Of a stretch of DNA of 64,000 nucleotides, positions 35,198 through 47,545 are shown in pieces. A model generated the notes under the pieces. The model saw only the letters and a list, made by a program, of their open reading frames with translations. It searched no databases and was not told the DNA's origin. The translations under genes and the position numbers were made by a program. Positions within the stretch are counted from its first letter, which is position 1; every line of letters begins with the position of its first letter. The DNA comes from Ephemerocybe angulata. Taxonomy: Eukaryota; Basidiomycota; Agaricomycetes; Agaricales; Psathyrellaceae. The stretch lies in contig JAACJK010000175.1 of the NCBI GenBank assembly GCA_013368325.1, forward strand, positions 225,868 to 289,867, written 5' to 3'.

Positions 35198-36608
35198 CGT
35201 ATCGACTGGGAACCTAGGGAGTGGGGAAGTATCTCCTGGCGGATCTCACCCTGCACACGCCCGTATTTATATTTGTGGGGAGGTAGATTCTTACCTGTGG
35301 TACTAAACACAGCATACGGGGGGGCGGGTGTGCTCGTCCGAAAGGTGAGTGGACCACGTTGGAATCAACCCGCTGACCCAAGTGCGACCTTCTGCGACGA
35401 TGCCATAAGTATGCGGGGAAGCATGCATCGGTGTGCCCCATGATGGCCAATGCGGGAGGCGTATCGGCGCTGGACGAAAGACAGATGGTTCATGAACGTT
35501 ATTCTGGGAAGGGGAACGCCAAGGGGAAAGAAGCCCACGGAGTAATTGACCTACCAATGAGCATGCTTGACTTGATAAACACGGAGGTAGCCTCTCGATC
35601 CCTGTGTTATTTCAGCATTTGCTCGCGAGATAATCTTCTTCGCTTTTGGAAAGTAGTATGGTTCAGAGAGCAAAACAGGGAAGCGCGACGTCAATCGTGA
35701 GGCCTCTCGCGTGGTCGCGGGCTATATTGTTGGGGAAAACGATCGTTGCAGTGGAGGAAAGATAAGACAGTGGGCTTCGAAGCCAAGCATAGCTGCAGTC
35801 TTCTCTAAGCTCCACTTCGCTCTCCCAATCTGACGGCCTTACGCTAGCTTGCTGATGATCAGTGGAGTGAACCACAGATACCCACCGTCTTACAGCTATT
35901 TCTGTGGGCGTAGAGCTGAATTCAAGGTTGATCTGCGACAAGTGCATTGGAACAATTACAGACCATATGATCAGGAAGCGCCTTTCCATGCGAGAAGGCC
36001 CTTCGAGCACTTCCCCACACCGGATACAGATTCGTTGAGGAAGGCCTAGGAAGGCGTGTGCGTTATTAGACCCGCGATTCGTATGACCGCACGGCACGGC
36101 AGGTACGGCCCACGTTGTGCGTTACTGCGCTGCACTGCTGACCTACAAGCCAGTACACGCTTCAGGTACCAACATCAAGTAAGTGGTCAACACCGAGAAC
36201 GATCGTTCCCTCACTGTCTTGTCACCGTCGGGCTCCGGTTTCCTAGAGAATCAGCATCGCGGTTCCGTTCTCACCTGTTCTCACTCTGAAGCATTTTCGG
36301 ATCGAAGCGTTGGAACCCATGCACAGAAAAGAACTCTTCTGGTCCTGGAGGTTTAAGCGCCAATAAAGCCACGCATTGTCTGACCCTTGGTGGGATGGAC
36401 AGTCATGGTAGAGTGAGGGCAACGAAGTTGACGACTGGCGTCACATTTGCAGTTAAGCGTGGGAGTATAAGCCGGCGGGTGCCGACTTTTATGCCCAATG
36501 GGTCCGCTTGGACGCTTTGTCTCCTACCACCACGTTCCTTCTGGTCATCTTATCTGCAACGTTTGTTTGGTACCTATTGGAGGAAACCCGCATGATATTA
36601 TATGTTTC
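35198..36608. other. intergenic region, no gene assigned
   Basis: 1.4 kb. A minus-strand 144-codon frame (35663-36097) and short plus frames show no domain, signal peptide or matching splice sites, so none is called. The leftmost part holds the lipase 2 promoter. Confidence 0.45.
35261..35275 (-). promoter_or_regulatory. TATA box of lipase 2
   Basis: Minus-strand TATAAATACGGGCG just 65-75 bp before the ATG. It contains TATAAATA and the same AAATACGGGCG core as lipase 1. Confidence 0.55.
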
Positions 36609-37177
36609 TCAGCACCTCATGCGCCATTTTCTTTTGCCCCAGCAAGTTTGAAGTCCTTCAAAGTCCTTTTCCGATAACCGCGACCCATCTGCAAGAAATG
36701 TTATCAGAAGAATGATCTACCTTGTCCTCCACGAGTGGCGCAGCATCTTCCAGGAACGATGTACCTTGAATCGCCTTCACCTGTTGTTCCAGAATTCTAG
36801 TGTCCGTCGCACTAACGGTGTCCCCTCGGTGAGCAACGCTCGTCTCGACGTACACCTCGTCTCTACCTGAGAATCCTGAATGACCAATATATTATCTCAT
36901 AGAACGCGCTCATTCAGCGCTACTCGAAAATCCAGGCGAGCATTTGTAACAGTCATGTCTTGGCTGAGTATGTCCCGATGTTAAGACTCACTCAGTAAGA
37001 CGCCTGCTCGGCGTAAAGCGCGATGAAACTTCATCTAAGGTTTCATATCGCTTGTAATTCTCCAGGCTCCTCCGTACTAACCGCCGCGGAGAGCACACGT
37101 TTCGCAGCCCTTGACGTACTCTCTTTGGACTTCTCGACCCCATTGTCTGGGTAGCACGAATGCACGAAGGCTTGAAT
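36609..37177 (-). CDS. unknown small multi-exon protein, 5' end unresolved
   Basis: Four exons join with consistent phase: 37177-37082, 37034-36992, 36875-36765 and 36688-36609, with introns of 47, 116 and 76 nt. The product reads IQAFVHSCYPDNGVEKSKES, then TSRAAKRVLSAAMKFHRALR, RAGVLLRFSGRDEVYVETSV, ILEQQVKAIQDGSRLSEKDF and EGLQTCWGKRKWRMRC. This looks like a real, helical, soluble protein, but I cannot name it. An upstream stretch (about 37240-37330) can be read as PEFLASDPHQETVRLREERA and could be an earlier exon. However, no ATG in any minus frame occurs between 37144 and about 37470. So the start lies in a distant exon, or at the internal ATG at 37034, or the gene is 5'-truncated. Confidence 0.5.
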
Positions 37178-37384
37178 CTAAACGCCTTCAAGGCAGAAGC
37201 TTTCAGATTGATAGAAGCCGTCGATTTTACCTACTCTCGCTGGCGGTCTACCCAGCTCTCTCCTCCCGAAGCCGGACGGTCTCCTGGTGCGGGTCAGAGG
37301 CCAGGAACTCTGGAAGGTTTCGTTACGTGCTTCGACTTCAATGCTGCCTGCCCTGCCGTCCTTCTGGTATCAGCGGGCCTGACC

Positions 37385-37410
37385 CCTATATACCGGACGC
37401 TTATATACTA
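37385..37410 (+). promoter_or_regulatory. TATA elements upstream of the MFS gene
   Basis: Two TATA-like stretches (CTATATACC and TTATATACT) lie 65-90 bp before the MFS ATG at 37475, the expected distance for a fungal TATA box. Confidence 0.45.
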
Positions 37411-37474
37411 TGCGGTATCCCCCAATGGTGTGCGATTCTAACAAGCGACGCACCCTCCCAAGTCCTGATTGCAA

Positions 37475-40031
37475 ATGGATCCAGAGAAGTCCAGTGGGTT
37501 GGTCTCGGAGCCTCAGTCGCCCCTCAATACGGTCACCAAGGCGTTGGAGTCGCCTACATCCACGGGGTTTCGTACCGTCGTTGTCGATGATAAAGAGGTG
37601 TGGCGGAAGGTCGATCGTCGGCTACTACCTGCGTTGGCAGTGATGTATCTGTTCTCTTTCATGGATAGAGGTACGCACGCCTTTCATTGTTGTCATCCCC
37701 CCAGTATGTCAACCCCTTCGCAGCGAACATAGGTATGTCCGCCCTTGTTGTTTTAGATATCTCCCCTGACGATTGAGCTACTAGGTAACGCTCGACTACA
37801 AGGACTTGAAAAGCAGTTGAACATGTCTGGAGACCAGTACAATCTGGCCCTGGTGCGTACCTATCGGCATACTACGCGCTCCTTTCTTTTAATCAAAGAT
37901 TGAACTACTGGTAGACGCTTTTCTTCGTTGTACGTTTTCCATATCACCCTGAGTACGAGTGAGTTGTTGACTGCATCATACAGCCTTACTGCATTTGCGA
38001 ATTCCCTTCGAAGTCAGTCGGATATCTTTTCAGCTAGCGCCTTTAGCTTCCACCGACGCTTACATCTCTCAGTCTAATCATCAAGAAGTTTCGACCATCA
38101 CGGTGAGTACTAGCTATATCAACGGCGAACTGAGCACCGAGTGAACATGGGTTACGATTAGATGGCTACCTCTTATCACAGTGCGTCCACGTTCAGGTTG
38201 GCACGGTCTGGCCTCGTCTGGTGGACTAGCTGAAAGATTCAGGAGCTGATAACACATCTCATCCTTTAGGTCGTTTGGGGCTTGATTGTGTACGAACCTC
38301 ATCTTTTCATCGAATCTAAGGCGGTTGTAACCATGATTCCTTAATAGTGTCGTGACCGGATTTGTTCGAAAGTAAGTCATTGGCCTCCCCGTGCATTTAG
38401 ATATTCATCTAAGGTCATCTCTAGCTTCCCTGAGCTACTTGCAGCGAGACTTTTCCTTGGCGTCGCCGAAGCTGGATTCTTCCCAGGCGTTGTATACTAG
38501 TGAGTCTTTTTCAAGTTTCGCAAAAGACTCAACCTCCCAACACCGTCATACAGTTTGTCGTTATGGTATCCCAGGTATATGTACCAGACAAGGATCGCAT
38601 GGTTCTTCGGGGCGGCCTCGATGGCCGGCGCGTTCTCTGGTTTATTTGCCTACGCAATTGGATTCATGGATGGCTGGCGCGGGTTGAAGGGGTGGTCTTG
38701 GATATTTGTACGCAGATCTAGTTCACTTATTTTATAGGTTCTACAACTTACGAAGTGCTACTCACGTTGCACCCTTTAGATTATCGAGGGCACGTTGACC
38801 GTGCTGGTCGGAATCGCTGCATACTTCATGATGGTAGACCTTCCTGCCACAGCAACCTTTCTTACGCCGGACGAACGCCAATTTGTTTTGGACTCACAAC
38901 GTACGTTCGTTCGTTCCTAGGAGCGAGGCTCGCTTTATCTGGCTGATGGTGATCTATGTAGGACTCTATGCTACCTCGCTGGGAGAGGAAGAGCACTTTG
39001 AACTGCGCCATGTTTGGGAGGCCATTACCGACTGGCAGGTGTATATCTTCGTGTTTATCAGCTTGGGCTTCGTTACACCTTGTGCGTTTATCCTCGTTCC
39101 GGTGGTATTAACGCTAAGTCAGGTGCAGTGTACGGGATTACTTTCTTCTCCCCGTAAGTCCCTTTGACTTCTTGCTCTAGGCGAGGTTTCGCTGATGCGA
39201 ATTTGAGTCCAGGACCATTATCAACTCGTGAGCGGATCCACTGTGTCCTCTTGCTTGAAGCTTGCCTAACCAATAAGTCAGGTTTGGCTACACACCGGCG
39301 ATAACTCAACTTCTATCTATCCCTCCCTACGTCGTCGCTAGTGCGTTCTTATGTTCTAACATGGGGTATAAGAACTGGAACGCTGACCTTCTCCAATTCA
39401 TTGATGGCAGCCATTTGCGTCTACATTTGGGCACACTACTCTGACAAGCTTCAACTGAGATCGCCATTCCTTCTCATTGCGCTCGTTGTCTCCTTTATCG
39501 GTTACGCGATTAACATTTCCAATGCCCCTGTTGCGGTCAAGTATTTTGGCATATTCTTTTGTGTGACTGGAAGCTACGGTGGCATCCCTGGTCTGTCTGC
39601 ATGGTGAGTGCTGGAGCCGACTACAAAATGGTTGTGCTTAACTGTGTTTAGGCAGGGTAACAATACATCTGGGCAGTATAAACGCGCAATCGCGTTGGCG
39701 CTGCACATCGGATTTGCAAACTTTGGAGGGGCAATCGGGAGTGGGATTTTCAGGAAACGGGATAGCCCTCGGTTCCTGCTTGGATGTAAGCCCCGACGTC
39801 TCCTGAACCGCAATTTTTGCGAACTAATTGCTAATGCTAGTTGGCATCGAGCTGATGCTCATTGGCTTGAGTATGATTGCGATCTGTGTAATCGTCCTTA
39901 CATATCGGCGCATCAACTCTCGAAGGGACGAGATCCAGCGAGGCGAGGCTGGGGTGCGGCTGGGCAACGATGTGTTGGAGGAACGGAGGAGGCAGGGAGA
40001 CAAGGCTGTGGACTTTCGTTATGCGCTTTGA
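37475..40031 (+). CDS. MFS permease of the allantoate/nicotinate (Dal5/Tna1) type
   Basis: Starts MDPEKSSGLVSEPQSPLN, a hydrophilic N-terminus, then WRKVDRRLLPALAVMYLFSF with the first TM helix and the family motif FMDR. Many short introns follow. Visible family blocks are IGNARLQGLEKQLNMSGDQY, FLGVAEAGFFPGVVY, YLSLWYPRYMYQTRIAWFFG, GWSWIFIIEGTLTVLVG, YGITFFSPTIINSFGYTPAI and GNNTSGQYKRAIALALHIGF. The end is charged (RRRQGDKAVDFRYAL). About twelve TM segments can be placed. These transporters take up organic anions or vitamins (allantoate, nicotinate, pantothenate, biotin-related). The substrate is not decided by sequence. A long run between 38880 and 38990 required an intron to keep the frame (DSQ..EEEHFELRHVWEAI). 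Confidence 0.88.
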
Positions 40032-40323
40032 ATAACTCGGACACTCTGAATATAATACGCTGGCTGCTCTACTGTAGTTTCTATTTCTATTGGCTTCGAT
40101 TTCTTGAACTTCGTGAATGGTTCGGCTCGGTGCGCAATGTGGCCGGCAGACGGAATGAGCCGGGCGGCAGCGCTCGGCAGGGCATCAGCATCTGATTGAA
40201 ATAAGCGCAAGCAAGATTTGCCGAGCATCCTCGTCCTGGATTCCGGTGACTTGACTTTAAACGCGTTCGCCTCTGTGCTCCCCATACTCCCTCGAATCCC
40301 TTCCCCCCGGTCAGACCTCTACC

Positions 40324-43300
40324 ATGGATCAAGACCTCATCAAGCTTGTAAACAAGCTCCAGGACACGTTCGCCAACCTCGGTACGACCTCCAGAGACTC
40401 CCTAAATTTATCCGTGGAGTGGAGCGCTTACCTTTTCTCCGCAGGTGGTGAACTGGACATGCCCCAGTTGGTTGTCGTACGTCGTGGCATTGCGTGTCGA
40501 GTTTGTGGGGACTAAAAAGCAGCTTAGGTTGGGAGTCAATCGGCTGGCAAGTCCAGTGTCCTGGAAACGTACGTGGGCGTCTGTCTGTCCAATGACGGCT
40601 GTGGATGATGGCGGTTGCTGACAGTGGTTGGATAGTATCGTCGGCAGGGACTTTCTTCCGCGAGGACAAGGAATCGTGACGCGCAGGCCGCTCGTGCTTC
40701 AACTTATCCACACACCTATACCCACTGAGCCGTCCGCCAGCGCGCCTCCGTATACGGAATGGGGCCAGTTCTTGCATATCGACAAGCGCTTCACCGACTT
40801 CAACGAGATTCGGAAGGAAATTGAGACGGAGACGTTTAGGGTTGCTGGGCAGAACAAGGGCGTTAGCAAGCTCCCGATATCGCTGCGGATATACAGCCCG
40901 AATGTGCTTGATTTAACGTTGGTGGATTTGCCAGGGTTGACAAAGGTGCGTCTCGGGATTCAGTTTAGTTCATTCGACGTGGTTTACGAGGCCCGTAGAT
41001 CCCCGTTGGAGACCAGCCAAGCGATATTGAGCGCCAAATCCGCAACTTGGTCTTGGAGTATATCTCAAAACCAAACAGGTGCGACTTCCCCTTGGCTGTG
41101 GCATTGGAGTGCGCGTAACCTTGTTTCGTATAGTGTCATCCTTGCCGTGTCTGGGGCCAACGTCGATCTCGCAAACTCTGAAGCCCTCAAGCTCGCTCGC
41201 TCCGTGGACCCCCAAGGCCGAAGGACAATTGGCATCCTCACGAAGCTTGACCTCATGGACGCCGGAACGAATGCCTTCGACATCCTTACCGGTCGCGTCT
41301 ACCAGCTCAAGCTCGGATTCGTCGGGATCGTCAACCGCAGCCAGCAAGACATCATTTCAGAAAAGAGCATGGCCGACGCGAACGAAGCTGAGTCTGAGTT
41401 CTTCCGCAACCACCCAGCCTACAGGAATATCGCCCATAAAAACGGAACCAAGTACTTGGCCAAGACGCTCAACCAGGTCCTTATGAACCATATCCGCGAG
41501 AAGTTGCCGGATATGAAGGCGAGGTTGAATACACTCATTGGGCAGGCTCAGCAGGAGTTGAATTCCTATGGCGACGCTGCCGTATACGGGGATAAGAACC
41601 AGGTACGTCGCGAAAAAATGCGCCGTGGGTCGATCTAATAGTCTCCGTAGCAAGGATCGTTGATTCTGCGACTTATGACCCAATTCGCGCGGGACTTCGT
41701 GTCGTCGATCGAGGGCACCAAGGTCGATATCTCAACGAAGGAGCTCTCAGGAGGCGCGCGGATATACTATATCTTCAATGACGTCTTTGGCCAAGCTTTG
41801 GGGTCAATAGACGCCACCCAGAACCTCGATAACCAGGATATCCGCACTGCCATTCGCAACTCAACAGGTCCCCGGCCGAGCCTCTTTGTCCCTGAAATCG
41901 CGTTCGACTTGCTTGTCAAGCCCCAGATCAAGTTGTTGGAAGCGCCTAGTCTGCGGTGTGTCGAACTTGTATACGAGGAGTTGGTCAAGATTTGCCACAA
42001 TTGCACCAGCGCGGTACGTCGACGGGTATTATATGTATTGGAAATCATAATCTCACTTTGGCATAGGAACTCCAACGTTTCCCTATCCTCCACGCTCAAC
42101 TGATCGAAACCGTGTCCGAATTGCTGAGAGAGCGCCTTGGACCCACCTCGGAATACGCACAGAGTCTCATCGAGATCCAGGCGGCGTACATCAACACCAA
42201 CCACCCAGCATTCATCACCGGCTCTGCCTCAGCAGCAATGGCACCTCAGCAGACACAACCCCAGCCCAAACGAATTCCACCAGCAGTGCGTAGTAATCCT
42301 TCTTCACACAAATAACTGGTGCTGACATTATGTGCTAGCCCGCTTCGTCGGAACCCCTCAACGGGTACGTCAACGGCTCCGGGGACGAGGACGAGTCCGG
42401 CAACAACTCAGACGGCGGCAGCAATGGTATATTCCCTCTTCCTCATAACCGCGATGGACGCTCTGTGTCCTCGACTCTGCACGATCGCTCACGGCCTACT
42501 CCCGCAGTGTCCGCCGCTGCGCTGGGTACCGCCGTCTCCAAGCGTTCGAGCTCAAAGTCCCGGCACCAACACCATGAGTCGAAGCGCTCGACGGGAACGC
42601 AGCCGCAGGCCGTTGCTGGCGGGGCCTCCAATCGGGGAGGGGCGCAGGTGCCTGGATCGTTTGTGGGAGGCGCCGGGCAGGGGCAGCATCATCATGCGGG
42701 CAGCACGAGCTCGTCGCCGAGTACGGCGAGGGAGACGTTTTTGAATTATTTCTTTGGGCAGAATGGGCCGGGGCCGATTGCGGGGAGTAGTGTGGAGAGG
42801 GCGCAGATGGCTTCGTCGCATGAGGGGCACGGGCACCAGCAGCATCAGCATCATCATCAGCAGGGGTTTACGCCGATTGGGAGGGATGTGAGTGGGGCGG
42901 AGCCTGCTCTTTCGTCGGGGTTGATGGCGGGGAAGAGGGGTATGGATGGGAATAATGCTGCGTATGATATGAAGAGCCTTGGAAAGCACATCGAAGCTGT
43001 AAGCACTTTTAAAGAAGTCTTTCAGGTGTTGAAGCGATTCTAACTTATCAATGTCTTTATAGGTCTCGGCAGACAGTGGGTCCCTGACGATGCGCGAGGA
43101 GATGGAGACGAACCTCATCCGCTCACTGATCTCATCCTACTTCGGCATCGTGCGCCAGAGCATCCAAGACCTCATACCCAAAGCCATCATGCACTTCCTC
43201 GTGAACCACACCTCGCAGCAGGTGCAGAACAGGCTCGTCGCATCGCTGTATAAGCCTGAGCTTTTTGCGGAGATGTTGAATGAGGATGAGGCGCTCGTTG

Positions 43301-43386
43301 CGGAGAGGACGAGGGTGAAGGCGCTGTTGGATGCGTATAAGGATGCGTTTAGGACGCTTTCGGATGTGGGGATGAAGTCGACGTAG
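40324..43386 (+). CDS. VPS1: dynamin-related GTPase Vps1
   Basis: Starts [20 protein letters not shown]. The GTPase domain has G1 GSQSAGKSS (about 40530-40556), G3 DLPGLTK (about 40928) and G4 TKLD (about 41240). [17 protein letters not shown] and the [20 protein letters not shown] segment are present once an intron after LTK is removed. The middle/stalk region and C-terminal GED ([40 protein letters not shown]) are complete, ending [11 protein letters not shown]. Between stalk and GED lies a long disordered insert (about 42330-42950) rich in Ser, Gly, His and Gln. There is no PH domain, as expected for Vps1. It shapes vesicles in Golgi-endosome-vacuole traffic, peroxisome fission and endocytosis. 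Length is about 800 residues, longer than yeast because of the insert. Confidence 0.94.
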
Positions 43387-43924
43387 AGGGGCGTGGGTGG
43401 TATGGGATTTTTGGGGAGGACGTGTGATAGAGCTTCTTTTTAGGTCTCACTTCTTGATATATCTTGACGAATACCTACCTAATGTCTTTGTTAATGGTTG
43501 ATATTATATTCTCTCCCCTTCTTTATCTGCCTTGTGCTTGCAGGATTTGGAACTCGCGATCCTTGGCGCCTCAGGCACCCGAACCTCGAACCGCGAGCCC
43601 GATTCTTTGAACTCCTACCCCCGCGCCCCGGGCATTCTAGCCAGAGGGGCAGCGGTTTCGGGGGAACTGCAAGCCCACGACAGGCGCCTAACAATGCACG
43701 TGAGTGTGCTTATCGCCCGGAACGTGTAGCCAAACAGAGCCACATCCGGCCGAGGGTTCAAACGCGAAACCCCACGATCGAGGTCTACTTCTATCTCCCA
43801 ACTACCCGCGTCTTGCCCAAGATTTGGTAACTCGTAACTCACCAAGTAAAGAGGAAAGTGAGTATGCCTATCCCAACCCACTCTAACCCTCGGCTGACCG
43901 TCATCCAGGAACGTGGCCCTTCCG
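43387..43924. other. intergenic, pyrimidine-rich
   Basis: About 540 bp between Vps1 and the F-box gene. Two stretches loosely resemble a tRNA B box (about 43530-43600 and 43752-43775) but no cloverleaf forms. No gene is called. Confidence 0.4.
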
Positions 43925-45374
43925 ATGTCCACAACATTACCAGCGAACGGACGACATTCGGCCATCTCACGAGGGCTCCCACAGGAAATACTCGACGACA
44001 TAATAGATATCGCGGCAGGGATTTGCTTTGAATCTCTTCTCAGTCTCAGCTTGTCGTCGCGCCGCTTCGTCGAGCGATCTCAACGCCACATCTTCCGGGA
44101 AATCAAGATATCCAGGGAACGCCATGTGTCTCAGCTGCTGGCGGTCTTGGATGGAAACCCCCAGCTGGCCAGAAAAGTGCGATCCCTTTGGCTATGTATC
44201 GATGAGAACTTGTTTCTCTTCGAAGGAGTTTTGAAGGACGTGTCGCGAGTAGCAGGTCAGCTCGCTGGCGTGAAGAGACTACGCTTGGACGGTAGTTCCG
44301 TGGTGTGCAGCACATTCTTTAGGAATCTTGCTTCGCTCGCCATAGAGGAGGTGTCGATCGATGCTTATATCGACTCTACCGACCTCATTCGCCGACTACC
44401 AATTTCAATGCTCAAACTGGGGCCTAGTGCTCCCACCTACTTGACCTTCAAGAAGGAATCTGAGGGGGAAGAGGGGCAAATAAGCACGACTGGGTGGAAG
44501 ATACGGCATTTCGAGTGCGACAGGTGTACTGAGGCGCTGTTGTTGGTCGAGATCTGTTCGGTCTACCAAACCCTCGTGGTACTCGACTTCAGGATTGAAG
44601 TCCTCCCCCAGCACGAAGCGGCTTGGTCACTTATCGGTGCACTGAAGGATAGCCCCGCTCTTGAGGTCCTCGTCCTGTGTTACTATTCCTGGCATGACTA
44701 CAGTGGAGGTGAGAGAGCATTGTGTCCTGTAGTTGTCTTTTACCCGAACTCACGTCTTGACACCGACCTTGCACCGGCCAGCATCTGACTCTCTCATGGA
44801 ATGTTGCAGCCTTCCAAACCTTCCGTCTCTTCTCTGCCTTCGCCTTATCAGATATTCCAGATGCTATATAGGCAGTGCAATATGTGCCGAGGCCTGCCCT
44901 GGCTTCTTGGCTGCTTTCTTCACAATCATCTCCGGGAATCCGCGTACCTCTCTCGAAGTCCTTGACATCAAACATCTAATTTCCGATATCGAAAGGATCG
45001 AAGATTACGAAGATATTTTGAGAAGTACTCCCTTCAACACCGACTGTCAAGACTTTCTAGATTTGTCCTGGCGAGGTACGGACGACCTTCTCACAAACAA
45101 TTGTCTCCTGCCGCGACTTCGGGCTCTACGCATTGACATTGGGTGCATCGATGACCCGGTCAAGATGAAGGAGTACGGGGAACTATGCAAGGTGACTAGG
45201 CAAAAGTGTGAAGCTAAGGTCCACGCTTGCCTCCCTAAATCTGTGGAGAGGATTCCTCTTGTAGACTTTGGGATGGGCTTAGACGAGACTTCGGAGTTTA
45301 ACGCAGTCTCGAACCTCTACCATACTGCGGCAACGGAAGGGTCAGCCCCTTCCTACTCACTTGGCATTATGTAG
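43925..45374 (+). CDS. F-box/LRR-like protein
   Basis: Starts MSTTLPANGRHSAISR, then the F-box-like LPQEILDDIIDIAAGICFES, LLSLSLSSRRFVERSQRHIF and REIKISRERHVSQLL. Leucine-rich strands follow (VRSLWLCIDENLFL, GVKRLRLDGSSVV, LEVLVLCYYSW). One intron after HDYSG (donor GTGAGA near 44709) joins to ASDSLMECCSLPNLPSLLCL with acceptor CGGCCAG. The second exon holds SLEVLDIKHLI and ends SAPSYSLGIM. Such proteins are very numerous in Agaricomycetes and may be SCF ubiquitin-ligase adaptors; the target is unknown. The initial Met could instead be the in-frame GTG at 43913, which is less likely. Confidence 0.75.
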
Positions 45375-45816
45375 AGGACAAATATTGTAGGCTTTGTGGC
45401 ATATGCTGACTTCGGCACCACTCGTCCCTTGGCGCTTAATATTGTTTCTCGTTCCAAATTGAATGGACCAAGCACCTTCCAACGAACTTACGGTAAAAAC
45501 CAGATAAAAATAAACTTAGTTTAGAGGCTCAATTCACTTGCTTCAGTAAGGAAGCTGAGTGTTCAAACTTCGGACACCTGCTCTTCTGCTAGCCTTTCTT
45601 CCCCTCCACCACCATCCACACTAGAAAGTATTGAAGTTTGGACAAACGTCAGAATCCTGACATACGCTCTAGGGCCATGGGGGACAGGAGGCAACGACTA
45701 CCCCTATTTCGGTCAGAAAGCACCCAAACAAGGCATGGGGCGCTTGTTTCAATACCGCGGTCCTGGGACCGCAAACAGCTTCGAACTGTACTCTACCTCA
45801 CGAGAGCGTTCTGACT
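45375..45816. other. intergenic, 5' flank of retroelement relic
   Basis: About 440 bp with no intact gene. Weak coding-like fragments near 45600-45800 may belong to the truncated upstream part of the retroelement. Confidence 0.35.
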
Positions 45817-46418
45817 CCAAGTGGAAATCGCCCGAGAAGTTCGGCCTTTTGGACACATTCATTCGAACGATCCAACACCTCTACGCAAGCGCGGAGACAG
45901 CAAACATCCTCACGGGGTGATAGGAGACACCTTCCGAATTACCAGAGGACTCAGGCAGGGAGACCCGCTCTCCTGTCTCCTCTTCAACCTCGCAATCGAG
46001 TCACTGGCAGAATTGTTGCGAAAGTCGGGCCTACAGCCTACAGGGCATACACTTTAAAGGAACGAGGAAACCCATCCTCTCCAACCTCTTCGCGGACGAC
46101 ACCACTGTGTTTCTGAACCGGGACGACGACATCCAGGCACTCCTCGATGTACTCGATAGTACTTGGTGCGCCGTGTCCGGCGCCAAGTTCAACATATCCA
46201 GGACAGTGGTAATCCCGCTCGGGGACGCTGCGTACCGTGCCAGGCTCCGCATAACGAGACTACTAAACCCACTCAGCCCCAGTCCCATCCCCACCGGCAT
46301 ACGCATAGTGGGCGAGAAGGAGCCGGTGAGAATCCTGGGCGCCTTTTTTGACATACTACAGTCCAGGATAGAAGCAGACGGCCTGCGCGAGCGCGAAATG
46401 AAGCCATGGAGTTCATGA
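45817..46418 (+). pseudogene. reverse transcriptase pseudogene
   Basis: RT domain remnant with at least two frame changes (about 45905 and 46050) and truncated fingers at its 5' end. The RLRQGDPLSCLLF and FADD motifs identify it. The downstream thumb region is degraded (46420-46650). Confidence 0.8.
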
Positions 46419-47545
46419 AGGCCTTCTGCTTGTTCATGCACCCAGCGGTACGCCCTGCCTGGTGCGATTTTGCAGAACACATTATGGCGGAGAATCTGCC
46501 GAGAATGCGACAAATCAGTTCGTGCGCCAGATAAAAGACCCGCCCCCACACAGGATGGGGCACCAGCCACACGCGCCAGGCAAACAACCAACAGCTGCCG
46601 TCGCGCCCGAGTGCAGGAACAAATGGTCGCGGAGGTCGAGATATACCTAGCGTTGGCGGGAACTGCACGGCAGGAATTCTGATCGGTCGATGACCCAAGG
46701 TCCTATGCTCGGTGCCATGCGAAGGGAGAAAGTCCACTCTGGAGAGTAAGCTCGCCATTTCTAAGCCATTGTCGTGTACAGTGCTGTTGTATAGTACTTC
46801 TCAATGACATACCCCTTCCCAAGGGGCCCTCTTATATGTTGTGGTATTCCTGAAATTGGCAAGAAAATCAAAATAATAATCGTGTTGGAAGCGCATCAGG
46901 AAGCCATGGTCCCATGGACCTCGGGCTTCTCCGGCCGTGAATAGCGGAATTTGTGAATAGTAGTAGGCAGCGACGATACACTCAGGCTGTTACCTCGTTT
47001 AAAGGGCCAGAATGCTGCTGGATACTGTTGGAAGGGTCGCCTCCGATGATACCCACTGACATTACTCGAAAACAAATAGTAACAAAAATAACAGATCAAC
47101 TTTCCATTTCCACCGCTTAAAATATGTACTAGGTTACATACAGTCAGCATTTACACCCCCAAAACTCAGGGGTGGTCGCTTCCAGACCCCTTGTCTGCCC
47201 TGAATACTTATTCAAACCCATTAAAGGTAGAGAACATACAGAAACCGTCAATTTATGCAAGACTGCAAGGGAATCAGGGCCATGGACCTTTCGTGGACCC
47301 GTGGTCATACCGGTCATACGTCCCAAGTCCACGCGCTGAGCTTCGATGATCAATTTCTGCCGTGCAGTTCCCGCCAACCTTACATATACACGGACGGATC
47401 ATGTTTCGACAACTGTGCAGAGGAAGGAAGCGGGCTCTGGTATGGCGAAGCTGACCCGAGGAACCACTGGGACTGGCGGATCCAGGAGAGTTCTATTGGA
47501 GATGCGGAAATCACGCCAGTGTCTCGAATGCCTTGCGAATGACAA
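45817..47545 (+). mobile_element. decayed non-LTR retrotransposon (RT and RNase H remnants)
   Basis: Reverse-transcriptase motifs appear in broken frames. KFGLLDTFIRTIQHLYASAE (45838-45900) lies in one frame. GVIGDTFRITRGLRQGDPLS and CLLFNLAIESLAELL lie in another. NLFADDTTVFLNRDDDIQAL (the catalytic F-A-D-D box, about 46086-46145) lies in a third. After about 900 bp of further decay, an RNase H-type start YIYTDGSCFDNCAEEGSGLW is seen at about 47378-47440. The order RT then RNase H and the sequence style fit a LINE-like element of fungi. Frameshifts and stops show it is inactive. Neither an ORF1/endonuclease part, a poly-A tail nor target-site duplications were found, so the ends are approximate. 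Confidence 0.8.

Noticed and set aside
35663..36097. 144-codon minus-strand frame
   Set aside because: No domain, no good start, and composition like random sequence; the region is treated as intergenic.
43500..43860. tRNA gene or tRNA-derived SINE
   Set aside because: B-box-like strings occur but no acceptor stem, anticodon arm or A box could be placed.
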